DNA of 64,000 nucleotides, from positions 49,183,090 to 49,247,089 of the forward strand of contig NC_052619.1 of assembly GCF_016545825.1 (NCBI RefSeq). Reading direction: 5' to 3'. The DNA comes from Eucalyptus grandis. Its lineage: Eukaryota; Streptophyta; Magnoliopsida; Myrtales; Myrtaceae. Of this stretch, positions 11,080 through 22,308 are shown piece by piece; the first letter of the stretch is position 1; every line of letters begins with the position of its first letter. A program made the translations under genes and the position numbers. The notes beneath the pieces were generated by a model. That model was not told the origin of the DNA and searched no databases. It saw only the letters and a list, made by a program, of their open reading frames with translations.

Positions 11080-14054
11080 AGGCATTCCCTTGACAGTCCA
11101 AAATCTTAGAGCTTTGGTGGCTCAAGAGAAGCCCAACTTAGTTTTCCTAATGGAAACTAAGAATCAAGAAGCAGTAGTGAAACGAGTAAAGAAGCATCTT
11201 AGTTTTCGGAATCACTTTGTAATTAATCTAGTAGGGATTGGAGAAGGGTTAGCTATCCTATGGGAAGATCAAGTAAAGGTTAATATAGAATTGGCTACGG
11301 CTGAGTTTCTAGACTTAATATGTGAATTTCAAGAAGATAAAAAGTAAATGAGGGTTACACTAGTGCATGTCCCTACTAATTATCGAGAGAGGTCCTTACT
11401 TTGGATGAAGCTTATCTAGATAAGCTTACTTAATAACCTTCCTTGGTATGTTTGAGAGACTTTAATGAAATACTTCACCATTGGGAGAAGGAAGGGAAGA
11501 GAAAAGCTGCTTATTATCACATGTTTGCTTTCAATGAGTTTATGAATTCATGCGCATTAATGGATATTGAATGCAAGGGATATGCTTTCACCTGGTCAAA
11601 TAAAAAAGAATGGGACAATTTTGTGAAGGAAAAGTTAGAAATGATTCTGAGTAATATGAAATGGAGAGTTTTTTTTATCCAGAAGCAGTAGCGTTTGCTC
11701 ATCTAGCAATTGATTCAGACCACACCCACTTCTATTATCCATTACAGCAGATTTAGTGAAAAGGAACAGAGTAATCAAGGTAGAAGATTATTGGTTCAGA
11801 GTTGATTATTTTGTTTAAGAAGTTAATAAAGCCCGGTCCTCAATCCTTGAACAAGTAGCCAACTTTCCAAGGAAACTTCATACAATATATGCTAAACTGA
11901 AAAGATGGAGCGGTAAAAGATTTGCAAATTGTTCTTGAAGAATTAATTATTTAAAAAAGGAACCCTAAAAATAGCCAACTCTTCCAAAACTTTTGATAGA
12001 AATAGAGAAAAAAGACTGAAACAGGAGACAGAATCTTTATGGCAGCAAGAGGAAATGTTTTGGTGAATGCGCTCAAGAATCAAATGAATGAAATGGGGAG
12101 ACAAAGATACAAAATTCTTGCATGCAAGCACTCCGAAACAAAATTTCAATGCTCAAAATAGAAGAGGGGTCCTCGATTCGCAATGAGAGGCTTTTACACT
12201 AGCAGACAATAGATTTATTTAAAAGCCTATATCATTTAGTGGGTAATAGAAACTTTGACCCAGTTTTAGAAATCATTTCTACAATAGTACATGAAGATAT
12301 GAATGCATCACTTACTGCTGCGGTCACTTTGGAAGAAGTCAAGCGTGCAGTTTTCCAACTATGCCCTCTAAGTGCCCTTGGACTAGATAATATTAATGCG
12401 GAATTTTTCAGTTCCACTAGGAGACTCTTCAGTTCAAAGAAATTCCAGTAGTTAAGAATTTTTTCATGTCAGGAAAACTGAATCCTGATTTAAATAGAAC
12501 CCACATTACAACAATTCCAAAAATTTCTAACCCATAAACTCTTGATCAATTCCACCCCATACGTTTATGTAATTTTGCCTACAAAATCACATCCAAGGTA
12601 ATGGTGAATAGACTAAAACTTTGGTTATCAAAATTGATAGCTCAAGAGTAAAGTGCATTTGTGAGTGGGAGACTTATCCAAGACAATATCATGATAGTGT
12701 AGGAAGTGTTGCATCAACTAAGAGTAAATAAGAGGAGGAAAAAATTCAATGTGATTTTGAAACTTGATATGAAAAAAAGCTTATGACAGAGTAGAATGGG
12801 ATTTCATGGAGGCGTGCTTAAGAAAACTAGGCGTTGATGAAAAGTGGATTACATGGATTATGCAATGTGTGGCTTCAGTCTCATTCAGTGTTAAATTTAA
12901 TGGGAATCCTCTCCCTTACTTCCAGCCTTCGAAAGGACTTCGGCAAGGTAATCCTTTATCCCCAAGCTATTTCTTTTGGTAGCAAACGTATTATCTCTTA
13001 TAATGAAGAAAGTAGTGGAAGATGGCAGTATAAAGGGTATTAAGCTTAACTATTTTTGCCCCACCTTATCACATCTCCTATTTGTGGATGACTCTATCTT
13101 CTTTTTAGATAGGAGAATTCAAGAATGCTATATGTATAAGATGGACTGCATTAGTATTGTTTTACCACTGGACAAGAGAAAAACCTAAACAAATCAAGAA
13201 TATTCTTTAGCGGAGAGTCTAAGAAGAATATGTTTGCCTGGATGCTTGGAAGAGCTAACAAATAATTGGAAGGTTGGAAGGAATCTTTAATTTCTAAAGC
13301 AGGGAAGGAGATATTACTAAAAACAGTAGTGCAAGCTCTTCCTCAATATGAAATGTCAATTTTTAAGATTCCTGATTCCATATGTAGAGCAATTGAAGAG
13401 AGAATGGTAGCTTTTTGGTGGAAAAGCATAGAGAATTTCACTCTAGTATTCATTGGAAGAGTTGTAATTTCTTGAAGCAAAGGAAAGACAATGGAGGCAT
13501 GGGATTAAAAGATTTACTTTCTCTTAACAAGGCTTTCTTAGGTAAGCAAGCCTGAAGATTAATGCACCCTCTTTATGGGGTCAAATTTTTAAAGGGATTT
13601 ACTTCCCAAAAAGGAGTTTTTGGCATGCAAGGGAAGGGCATAGACCCTCCTGGGGCTGGCAAGGTTTACAAGAGGGAAGAGACTCAATCTCAGAATCTTC
13701 AATGTGGATAGTGAGAACAGGAGAAGCAATCGGTATCAAAGAGGATAAATGGTTGAAAAGAGGAGTAATTGGAGGGCTAGTAAATGAAAATGACCCACAA
13801 TAGGTAGAGGAGCTTATAAACCACGGAGAGAATTCCTAGAATGAACATCTTCTTCGAGAAGTTTTCAAAGAGGACACTGGGAAGGAAATTCTAGCTATTT
13901 GTCTTAGAAATCACTCTATTCAAGACAAACTGGTGTGGAATAGCAAATTACATAGTAAAGAGTGGCTATAACTACATAAGACTTACCGAGGACATACGTA
14001 AAGCTCCAATGGCTCTCCTCATCTTTCTCGGCTCCTCGACCTATATAGAATAAG

Positions 14055-16981
14055 TGTGGCACCCCTCGACGGCCCCCGAACCGTTAGGGTCGCCACAATT
14101 TGATTACCATTCTCTTGCTTGACCTGAAGGTCTATCAATCCTGTGAGTTTATATCATTTAGATCGGTCGTTGTGCAATTTATATGGCGAAAGCGTATCTA
14201 ACAACTCCCTTCCCTATATTTATAAAACAGTGCACACCAACTAAACATCTTATATAAGTTAACCCGAACACTTTTATTTACATAACTAGATGGACATCAT
14301 TGGTCGGTATACCAAAATGCCATAGTCTTCTATACTTGGCTATACTTCAAAAGATGACTGACATCTTCTTCTTCTTCTTCTTTTTTTGCAACAATCGTAT
14401 ACTTAAAGTTCATCGATTAGTGTCGGCATCCCAAAGTTCATTCCTCTGCTGTCCTCCTCCTCGCGGCCATATCCAACCACTCGGTCCATCTGCTGGTGGC
14501 GGTGGCGGTAGAGGTATCTTGTCTAGTCTGAAATGTTAGTCCCCAAACGGGTGAGTACAACCACTCAGCAGTAAAAGATTCATCAAGCTATATTAAGTAT
14601 TACTATTAATATCTAGATTCAAGTATGGTAGACAAAAATCAGGTAGTCGATGGATCAATATACTTCAAAATCATGAAATCCTTTAATGCTATGGCAAATG
14701 CAATTTTAAAAGATTTAGATGCATCATGTCCAGTTACACCAATCCCGATTATGGGACCAAACCGTGATGACACATCCTATTTCATGCTATACAATTTAGT
14801 CTCATAACTAGACCACACTCACACTTAATATAATAATCAGTTTTAATCATTCAAACGGTTTTATCCCCCCCAGAGGACCAATGTTTGCATCCTTCTGGGA
14901 TTCCGCACCTAACCCTGGCGTCGCGGAGGCCTCCGGGCATGTATTCAAAATACAACCACGCATCCAAAGGGCATCGACTTATTCGAACCTTTGAGCATCT
15001 CGCACCCCACCTTGTATCATGAGGAATTACTGGGGACCATAGGCATGGTTACCCCTAACCTCCAGGCATGCATCATAATACAACCCCTCACCCTTCGGGC
15101 ATGTATCATAATAAAACCGGACATCCCGACACTCCCGAGGAAAAACCTCTGGGCATGTATCCACAATACAACCAGGCATCCAAAGGGCATCGACTCATTC
15201 GAACCTCTGGGCATCCCGACTCCCGGGGCATCGTTGACCCGAGGGTCCAACGGTAACAATTAACATCTTAATTCCCAAAAACACTGTTCAATGCAATGAC
15301 AAAATGTCTCTTGAGTCTCATCACATCTCAATATTGCATGATATGCCAATTCACATATCATCATATCACATAACCATTACAAAACATATTCACTTTTGGG
15401 ACATTTTGTGAAAATTCGAAAATAGAGCAACTTGATTTTACCATGCACAGTTATGGTAAATATTTCTAAATAAATACTAAAGAAGCTCGGAAAATTTTGA
15501 AATTTTAACATGTTATCAATGAGACTTTAAGAAAAAAGTTTTGTGAAGAACACCATGTCAAATTCCTTACGTATCAAGAGTAAAAATTCCGGTATTCCTT
15601 ATTGATGTTCTGTAAAATTTCCAGATTTAACATTTCCATATAAAAATCATTTTGTCGACCAAATAGTGTCCATTTATGCTAAATTTTTGATATGTTACTT
15701 CTACATATATGCTCTCCAACTTTCATTAAGGACTCGAAAGTCAAATTTTAGCTAGAAAATTACAGAAAAATAAAAAATTCACCGAGGGTCACACTGTCCT
15801 TCACAAAACAGTCCATTAACCTAATTGAGAGTTTTTTTCCTACTCCTTGAATTTCGACCTCCAACATCCACAATCAAATAGATACAAGTGTATTACACTA
15901 TAACACAGCCTTATCACTTCCAAAAATCCTCCATAGTCAGATTTTTAAATTCTTGTTCCATCTCAAATTCGAAATCCACAATGCATGCCCTGTTTTTCCT
16001 AGTTTTCTTGATCTAGCTTCATCTTACATGTCCAAAATCCAACATGCAGCTCTAGAATTTCACCTTTCTCACATCCACCAACTCTTAGTTAGATAAAACA
16101 GCAAGCAAAACATAGATTGAAGAACTTCTACTTGCCTTAAACATCTCTACTCGATCGCTGGCCAAAAACAGGGGTTCGGGAGGGTCTTGGCTTAGCTCAA
16201 CAGCGGCGGGGAGATCGGCGGCAGCTTGGACATGGCGGAAGACGGCCTTCCTCTTCCCCCTTGTGGCTCATGCCCGTACGCCCGCTCACCCTCTCTTTCG
16301 GTCTCTCACTCGACCCTCTCTCCCTCTCAATTGCTCGGTTCACTCCCTTTCTCTCTCCGCCCTTCAATTCCGAAACCCTCTCCCTTTTTGTTTCCTAAAT
16401 TGGCTAGCAATCATTTGATTTTGCATGCAGGAGACACTTGGCTCCAAGAGGAAGACAAGTGGCTTCACAGAATAAACAAGTGGAGGCAATCAAAGACAAG
16501 TGTTGGATGGCATCCCTCACCCCCCTTTTTTTTTTCTTGGTCTGGTCAACATTCTTGGGGGCTTTTTGGGCTTGCTTGGGCCAGAAATTTTGGGCCCAAA
16601 GTCCTTAAAATAAAAGCCCAAATTAATTTAATATCCCCATAATCAAATTGTTTCATATACAAGGATAAAATCAAAATTCTTGCGTGCCGTCCAACATCCT
16701 CAAAAAATTTATTTTTTAAATTTCAGCACGCACATTCCTTACGAAAGACCAAATTCCATCCTTTTGGTTCAAAAATAAAATATTAATCAATCATAGTCCA
16801 AAGATTTTCTCTTGTTGCATGGTTGATCAATCCATCGCTTAACATACTATACCAATCTGACAAATAAACAAATACGGATGATTACCTGTCATTTATACCA
16901 TTGCTATAGTTCGATAATACTTTTATCGATTGGTCATGACCGTCACCTGTCCAAGGATTGTTGAAATTCTTGGATGCCACA
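14055..16981. mobile_element. Solo LTR (2927 bp) with 5-bp TSD, inserted in the LINE
   Basis: The element starts TGTGGCACCCC and ends GGATGCCACA, so it has TG...CA termini with a 7-bp inverted repeat (TGTGGCA/TGCCACA). ATAAG flanks both sides (14050-14054 and 16982-16986). The duplicate copy has a single ATAAG at the matching place (46118-46122), which is the empty site. No gag or pol lies inside, so this is best read as a solo LTR left by recombination between the two LTRs of a retrotransposon. The long LTR suggests a Ty3-type chromovirus-like element, but that is inference. An internal repeat lies at 14935-15225. Confidence 0.85.
14935..15225 (+). repeat. Degenerate tandem repeats within the solo LTR
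   Basis: The motif GGGCATGTATCNNAATACAAC recurs four to five times. A longer unit containing GCATCCAAAGGGCATCGACT appears at about 14961 and again at about 15177. Open frames here (for example 14991-15263) come from the repeat and show no protein motif. Confidence 0.75.
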
Positions 16982-16986
16982 ATAAG

Positions 16987-17691
16987 ATCTGGAAAATGCA
17001 AACAATCTCTAAAATTAAGTTCTTCCTTTGGAATGCATGTCAGAATAGTCTACCTACAATGGAGAACTTACACAAGCGAAAAATGCTAGCGGATCCTCTT
17101 TGCTTCCTAAGTAAAGGTAAGGTGGAATCCAAAGAGTATCTCCTCCTTTGTCCTTGGACGCAAGAAATTTGGGCCCAACCATCCCTAAACATTCAAAAAA
17201 CCTACCTTCTCTAGTGCTTGTAGCAACCATCTTTAAAGGTCAACATCGATGGATCCTTCATTGAAAGCTCTACGGAAGGAGCAATCACCTGTATTATCCG
17301 AAACTCAGGGGGAACGCTTGTGGATGAGAAAATATTGGAAACACTAGACTTCTTACTCCCTCGAAGACATGATCCCCTCAAGTTAAGAGTAAGACAATCT
17401 GACTTTAGTTAAAGCTATGTAGAATCCAGATCCTATTCCATGGGATGCACACGCAATCATCTCCCAATGCCTTGATCTGTCATCCAGCTTCTCACATCTG
17501 CGTATCACCCGTTGCCATTGTGAAGCCAACTCTATTGTGGACTGGGCCGCAAAAGCTCAATGCCAAAAAACTCTGCCAAGGGATTGGATTTCTTCCCCTC
17601 CCCAAATCTTGTTGGATTTACTTTGTAAGTAACCCCGGTTTTTGGGCCCTGCGTTTTCAAATTGAATTAAAGTTAATCAATTTATGACCAA
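16987..17691 (+). pseudogene. LINE 3' part: RT-associated zinc finger and RNase H-like domain, broken
   Basis: QTISKIKFFLWNACQNSLPT and HKRKMLADPLC with LLCPWTQEIWAQPSL mark the RT-associated zinc-binding region. LKVNIDGSFIESSTEGAI starts an RNase H-like domain; HAIISQCLDLSSSFSHL and DWAAKAQ-like pieces end it. Stops and frameshifts break it up. It parallels 46123-46873 in copy B. Confidence 0.75.
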
Positions 17692-17706
17692 AAAAAAGAA
17701 AAAAAT

Positions 17707-19517
17707 TGGCTTCGTAACCGAATAAGCATATCACCGAGTCGATAGGTAATTCACCACCTCTAGTGATTCGCTATATAATCTGCATATTCCATGATATCCG
17801 CATGGTTTATGATAACGACATGTCCTACACCCATAGATATGGAAATAAGATACATCCAATAATAGGTGAGAATGTCATATGCCAATAATATATATAAAAT
17901 CTATCAATCAAATTTAAAAGGTTAGATCTATTTATCGTATATAACTGTGCCGGGAGAACTTGAGGCAAAGTTGGTGTAATTTTTGAATGCATTTTGTCCT
18001 ATTGAATTGGTTAAATGAAAACATAGAAAGTGGGTTGTAATTTTTAGTAAATTGAATCAAAACTGGACAGGAATAGGACATCGAGTGCGTATTCATCATC
18101 CATTCCAAATCCTCCCACATGGTTAGTATAGCGAGTCTTTCATCAATCAGGGCTTCAGTATCCCAAACAGAGTGCAGTCTCAAATGCACATACCTAGACT
18201 CTAGTGACCTTGCTCTTCACACCAGAAACATCATCAAATTTGGTTCAACGTCTATCATTCTGATAGCAAAATTAACCACGGTAAGATTTCAACTTCAGGA
18301 AACTGTGTCTCCGAGACATCCGACGGCAGCGGATACATCAAATCCAAACCAACTCCAACCGCAACTTCCCAAAGTAGAAACCTCTTAACTTCTTTATTGA
18401 CCCGACAAAGTTTATCAGGCAAATATCGAATGGCTTCCATTTAAGCACGAAAAACCAAACCGAAAATCACAGACAACTCCCTTCAAATAAAGATTCCAAC
18501 AAAGCTCCATGCAGGTGCCATTTATGGTGGCAAATTGAAATACAATTGCAAATTATTGGGCACTATATCAACCTGATTGGCAAGACATTCAGTATTTCAG
18601 AAATCTTTTATGTTCACAAACGGTTTCAGCTCTGCAAAGCTTTCTATAGAAGGTGATAAGGGCAATATGGGATAACAACATGTGGACATCCTTACCGTTC
18701 CACGGATGTATCATCAGCATTTGGAGAAGTCCAAGCAACATTAAGCTTCCTTTTAGAATTGCCTTTCGAAAGCTCTTTCGGGCATCTCGGCATTTACATC
18801 ACAACCAGATGGATGATAATCAAATCCTATTAGTGAATCAAATCAAATCGATCTAGCAATTAACATCAGCAAACTACTAATATTACACCAAAGTTCATAG
18901 ATCTTTCTTTGTAAAACTCAATATTAATTTCCCTTTTGAACTCTTTCGATCCAACTAATACGCATCATAGTGAATTCAACTTAAGTTGCTTGCTTTTGTG
19001 GTATATTGTATAATTATTTTCATTTCATCATGTGCTATTCATATATCAGAATGAATGCAAGAAAGTTTTCAAACGGCATACAAGATAAAGGAAAGTTTCT
19101 TCAAGAAACTTTGGGGAATGCTTCCTGTGTTTTTTCTTGTCTCCAAGTAAATGCACAAATAAGAGATTATGCATAATATAAGGGATTATTATACAGTGCA
19201 ATCGATTATTCCAAAAGACATTCTCGTTCATGTCTGCTATCTTGATTATTTGCTTGACTCAAAGGTTCCGGTAATGGACAGATGACTTTGCTAACTATCC
19301 AAATATTAAGAAGTATTCTTCGGACTAATCTATTAATTATCTTGGACTTTTAGGTACATCACGGATTGACAACAGATGAACATGGATTTTATAATAAGCA
19401 AAATATAAGTTGCAATTTTATCGATTGCTCCCAACAATTCACAATAGTTTTGCTTCTAGCCTGTTTGCTAGTTTATTCACAACCAACCCACTAGGAGAAG
19501 AGTTAGTTCTAGCATTT
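17707..19517. other. Conserved between the two copies, no recognised gene
   Basis: This stretch aligns with 46888-48680 throughout. Small open frames on either strand (for example minus 18255-18440) are shared by both copies but have no motif I recognise and carry no conserved splice pattern I can defend. It may hold 3' flanking or decayed exon sequence of an older gene. It ends where the Harbinger-like insertion begins. Confidence 0.5.
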
Positions 19518-19569
19518 AGGATGCGTTTGGTTGTCTAAATTTCTAAACGGGATAGGATTCATATCCCAT

Positions 19570-19734
19570 CAACTGTTTGGTGAACTATGGATTTAAAGTC
19601 GGATATTTTCATATCTTATCCAATCAACTGTTTGGTGAACTACGGATTTAAAGTCGGATATTCTCATATCCTATCCAATCTATCGTTTGGTGAACTATGG
19701 ATTTAAATTCGGATATTTTAAAAACAATAACATT
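19570..19734 (+). repeat. Three 55-bp tandem repeats
   Basis: The unit reads CAACTGTTTGGTGAACTA followed by GGATTTAAAGTCGGATATT and repeats at 19570, 19625 and about 19680 with a few substitutions. It lies just inside the left end of the Harbinger-like insertion, so it is likely subterminal sequence. Confidence 0.85.
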
Positions 19735-20289
19735 AGGCAAGTACAAATTTGCAGGTTTAATATTCACAAAATCATCCAAAACAATATATCTTTTTCAAAT
19801 TAACAGATTCTCATTGAATTTCATGATTACGCATTGTAATAATCTTTTCCGTTCCTTTGAAATAATCTTTTGGATACCCCCTTCAACGTCAAACGTTTTT
19901 AGAATAACCTCAATTTCATTATATTCACTTTGAAACATGAATTCTTTTTCTCTCTTACAAGTTTTTCATTTGTTTCTATTTTGTTATAGGTCCAATACCA
20001 AATCATGGCTAGGTTTTTTGCCAAAGAGTTAGAGAAACTATTTATGAAAATAAAATACAGAGGCAAAGAATATTATAGATAATGGTTTTCTTGGCAATGA
20101 ACATAGAGATAAAGTTTCAAGCCATATCAACTTCTTTTCAAGTCATGGCTACAACTAAAAGGTCCAAAAAGATAACATTAAAACTTATAGCTAGCTCCAA
20201 AAACCCTTTAAAAAAAAACATAAAGAAGAAAAAAAGAAAAAGTATGGAGAGAAAACATATCTCCTACAAACTCATAAACAACTCAATCA

Positions 20290-21280
20290 TCACTCATTCT
20301 CTTCTCTCATCTCTTGGAGAGGTAATTCCACAAATGCTTTCCTGTCGTCTCCTTGAAATCCCAAAAATAGATGAATATTCTCAAGATCCTTCACAATTTT
20401 TCTACATAATTTTATTCTATCCATAGTACCTAAAGACATTTGAAGAAGCTCCTCATTAATTTTTCGCTTGTCATTATCCAAATCCTTGGCATGTTCGATG
20501 CGGCTAGCAATCATCTCCATTCTCTCATTAGCTTTTTCCAAGAATGAACCAAAAGTTCCTACTATCTCAACTAAGCCATCAGCCCATTTGTCACTTGCTT
20601 TAGCCCTTTTTCTTTTTGAAGAATCATAAACATTTTGTGCCTGAGAAGATGATAGTGGCAATGAGTTTTGACTTACACCGTTGGTTGCCACATTATAATG
20701 ATTTTCACATTTCTCATGATCTACAGCCGCATGAGCTTCTGAAGGGTTTTCACTGAGATTTCCCTTGGCACGATCTTTTCCAAATACGGTTGCTAGTCAA
20801 TCATATTGAGGGAAGGACTTCCCTCTCAAAGAAGTAGCTCCTGGATAGGTCTACAAAGAAAATTATATTATTTTGTTAAAAATTAAACAATTAATAAAGA
20901 AGACAAATGAGAAGAAGTGACACAAACCTTGCAATATTTTGCCCAACTATCCTCAGAATGAATATCGACACAATGCTTTTCATGGTCCCACCCAAAGCCA
21001 CTTTGATTCCTCAAGTCATATATTTGATTATACAACTTTTTCAAAATTTTCATTTTCAACTCTTTGTGAGGATTACCCTTGATGCTAGAACAAGGGAACT
21101 TTTCTTCAAACCACTTCTCTAACATAACCATGTAACCACTCTTGAAGCCGTTATTGGCTTTCATTCCTCGCATAACTAATTTTCAAGACCATCTAGAAGT
21201 GCATTTTCTTCATCTATTGTCCATATACGTCGGTCGCTCTTTGTTCCCCTTCCTTGAGTTTGACTGAAACTGCTACCTTC
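20290..21280 (-). pseudogene. Myb/SANT-like DNA-binding protein of transposon origin, broken
   Basis: Reading the minus strand from MEGSSFSQTQGRG (21279): RIWTIDEENALLDGL is a Myb/SANT-like start. After a one-base shift near 21176 comes MRGMKANNGFKSGYMVMLEK, then KMKILKKLYNQIYDLRNQSG, FGWDHEKHCVD and DSWAKYCK. After an apparent intron (about 20850-20930) come GKSFPQYD, an in-frame TGA, and LATVFGKDRAKGN. The C-terminal part (20691-20290) has KRKRAKASDKWADGLVEIVG, a nuclear-type basic patch. Such proteins pair with PIF/Harbinger transposases, and domesticated relatives exist in plants. The frameshift and stop argue that this one is dead. Confidence 0.65.
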
Positions 21281-21910
21281 CATTCCTAAACAAAAAACTA
21301 ACTCAGCATATATGTTGATTGAGCCACTCCCAGATTTCTTAAAGTAACAAAAAACAAAGAAACATAAAACTAACTCAGCATTCAATCAGCCACGATATTC
21401 AACCCACACAACAAGATATATCCTTCCCTCACAAGCGATGCGATATCAATAGTGACTTTGCCTCACATAAGCAAAATGGAAATGGTAGAAACGATATGTC
21501 TAGGTAAGTAATCGATTCCTTCTCCCACTAGAGCAAATATCATCGACACTCAACACAGACACTGATAGAACAACAAATGTGCTATAGATTGACCTCAAAA
21601 CAGCAGATGCAAATATCATACGATAATATCTTGCAATTTCTACTAAATACAGGGATCTCCTTCATTGCTTGAACTTTTCTTACTAGAAAGAAATTTACTT
21701 GAGATTTACCTGGAGTGAGAAGATCAATACATAATGTATGACCTATAAAGGCATAATCAATAGGGTTTTACATTTGAGTTATACTTTTACTTTTTGCTAA
21801 TCGGGCCATGTTAACAACCCAACTCACTGCAATTGGATGATAGATCTCCAAAGGAAAAAGGTAGCTTAACTACTTTATGTACCTGTTTTAGGAAATGCAG
21901 ATCATCTCAA

Positions 21911-22308
21911 CTATTCTAACTTATCCGAGTCGTCTTGTCCCAATAACCAACCCCTAGCTCCTAAACCCATCGCATGTTGCTCTAGCTCGTAATTTTGATA
22001 AAGCTGCCCTCTAGATAATTCTGGTATTGTCTTGAGAGACTTGCATCCAGAAATGTCCAATTCCACAAGTTGCTGCAATTTCTCGAGCCCTTGAAGCTCA
22101 GTCAGTTTCACACAATTTTGCACAATCAGACACTCCAAGTTGGTACATGATGAAAAATCAGGTAATATCTCAATCGATGAACATCCCAAGATAACAATAA
22201 ATCGTAGGGATGTCAACTTCTCAAATCCTGGGATCTCCCGAAGTTCATCACAATTTAACAGGTACAAATACCGTAAATTATGAAAATTTGACAAGTTTGG
22301 TAATTTTG
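21911..22308 (-). pseudogene. TNL-A: C-terminal LRR remnant downstream of the frameshift
   Basis: In a shifted frame the LRR continues SNFHNLRYLYLLNCDELREI, TSLRFIVILGCSSIEILPDF, LQGLEKLQQLVELDISGCK and IPELSRGQLYQNYELEQ, ending at 21911. The same repeats are in frame in copy B's LRR. The tail after YQNYEL differs between copies. Confidence 0.8.

Larger units (their letters stand above)
9885..14054 (+). pseudogene. LINE ORF2: endonuclease and reverse transcriptase, broken
   Basis: The endonuclease begins WNCQDLGIP at about 9889 and, past the inserted fold-back element, continues LTVQNLRALVAQEKPNLVF, LMETKNQEAV (11091 on). RT motifs follow: LDMKKAYDRVEWDF after correcting a frameshift at an A-run near 12775, then GLRQGNPLSP (about 12940), and the catalytic HLLFVDDSIFF (about 13072-13104). 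After about 13228 the connecting region (LISKAGKEILLKTVVQALPQ) matches copy B. Many stops and frameshifts are present. Confidence 0.8.
8445..17691 (+). mobile_element. Decayed L1-type LINE of copy A, split by two later insertions
   Basis: In order on the plus strand: DUF4283 region (about 8800-9075), CCHC zinc knuckle (9286-9327), endonuclease start (about 9885-9915, resuming 11080), reverse transcriptase (about 12290-13115), connecting region, zinc-finger RT-associated region (about 16987-17190) and an RNase H-like tail (about 17240-17660). An A-rich tail follows at about 17687-17706. Frameshifts and in-frame stops are many, so no protein can be made. A fold-back element (9916-11079) and a solo LTR (14055-16981) sit inside it. 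The 3' half is shared with copy B (45304-46887), so the LINE predates the segmental duplication. The 5' end is not sharply defined; a TATATAAG box at about 8616 may be its own or older. Confidence 0.85.
19518..21826. mobile_element. Copy-A-specific insertion, probable PIF/Harbinger-type element fragment
   Basis: Copy A departs from copy B at TAGCATTTA (19509-19517) and rejoins it at about 21827. It begins GGATGCGTTTGGTTG next to TTA, like plant PIF/Harbinger elements with TTA target sites, and contains a Myb/SANT-like ORF of the kind that accompanies their transposases. No matching right terminus or transposase is seen, so the element is incomplete. Copy B has about 360 bases of different sequence at this place (48682-49045), so the empty site is not clean. 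Confidence 0.55.

Noticed and set aside
14935..15263. Short spaced repeats that might suggest an array or a coding repeat protein
   Set aside because: Units vary in length, there is no uniform spacer, and they lie inside an LTR in a plant genome. Not CRISPR and not coding.
16226..16642. 138-codon frame near the end of the solo LTR
   Set aside because: Low-complexity Ser/Pro-rich start, absent from the empty site, no motif. LTR sequence explains it.
17932..18440. A small conserved gene between LINE and TNL
   Set aside because: The frames are shared by both copies but differ by frame-changing indels and have no domain; similarity follows from the duplication alone.
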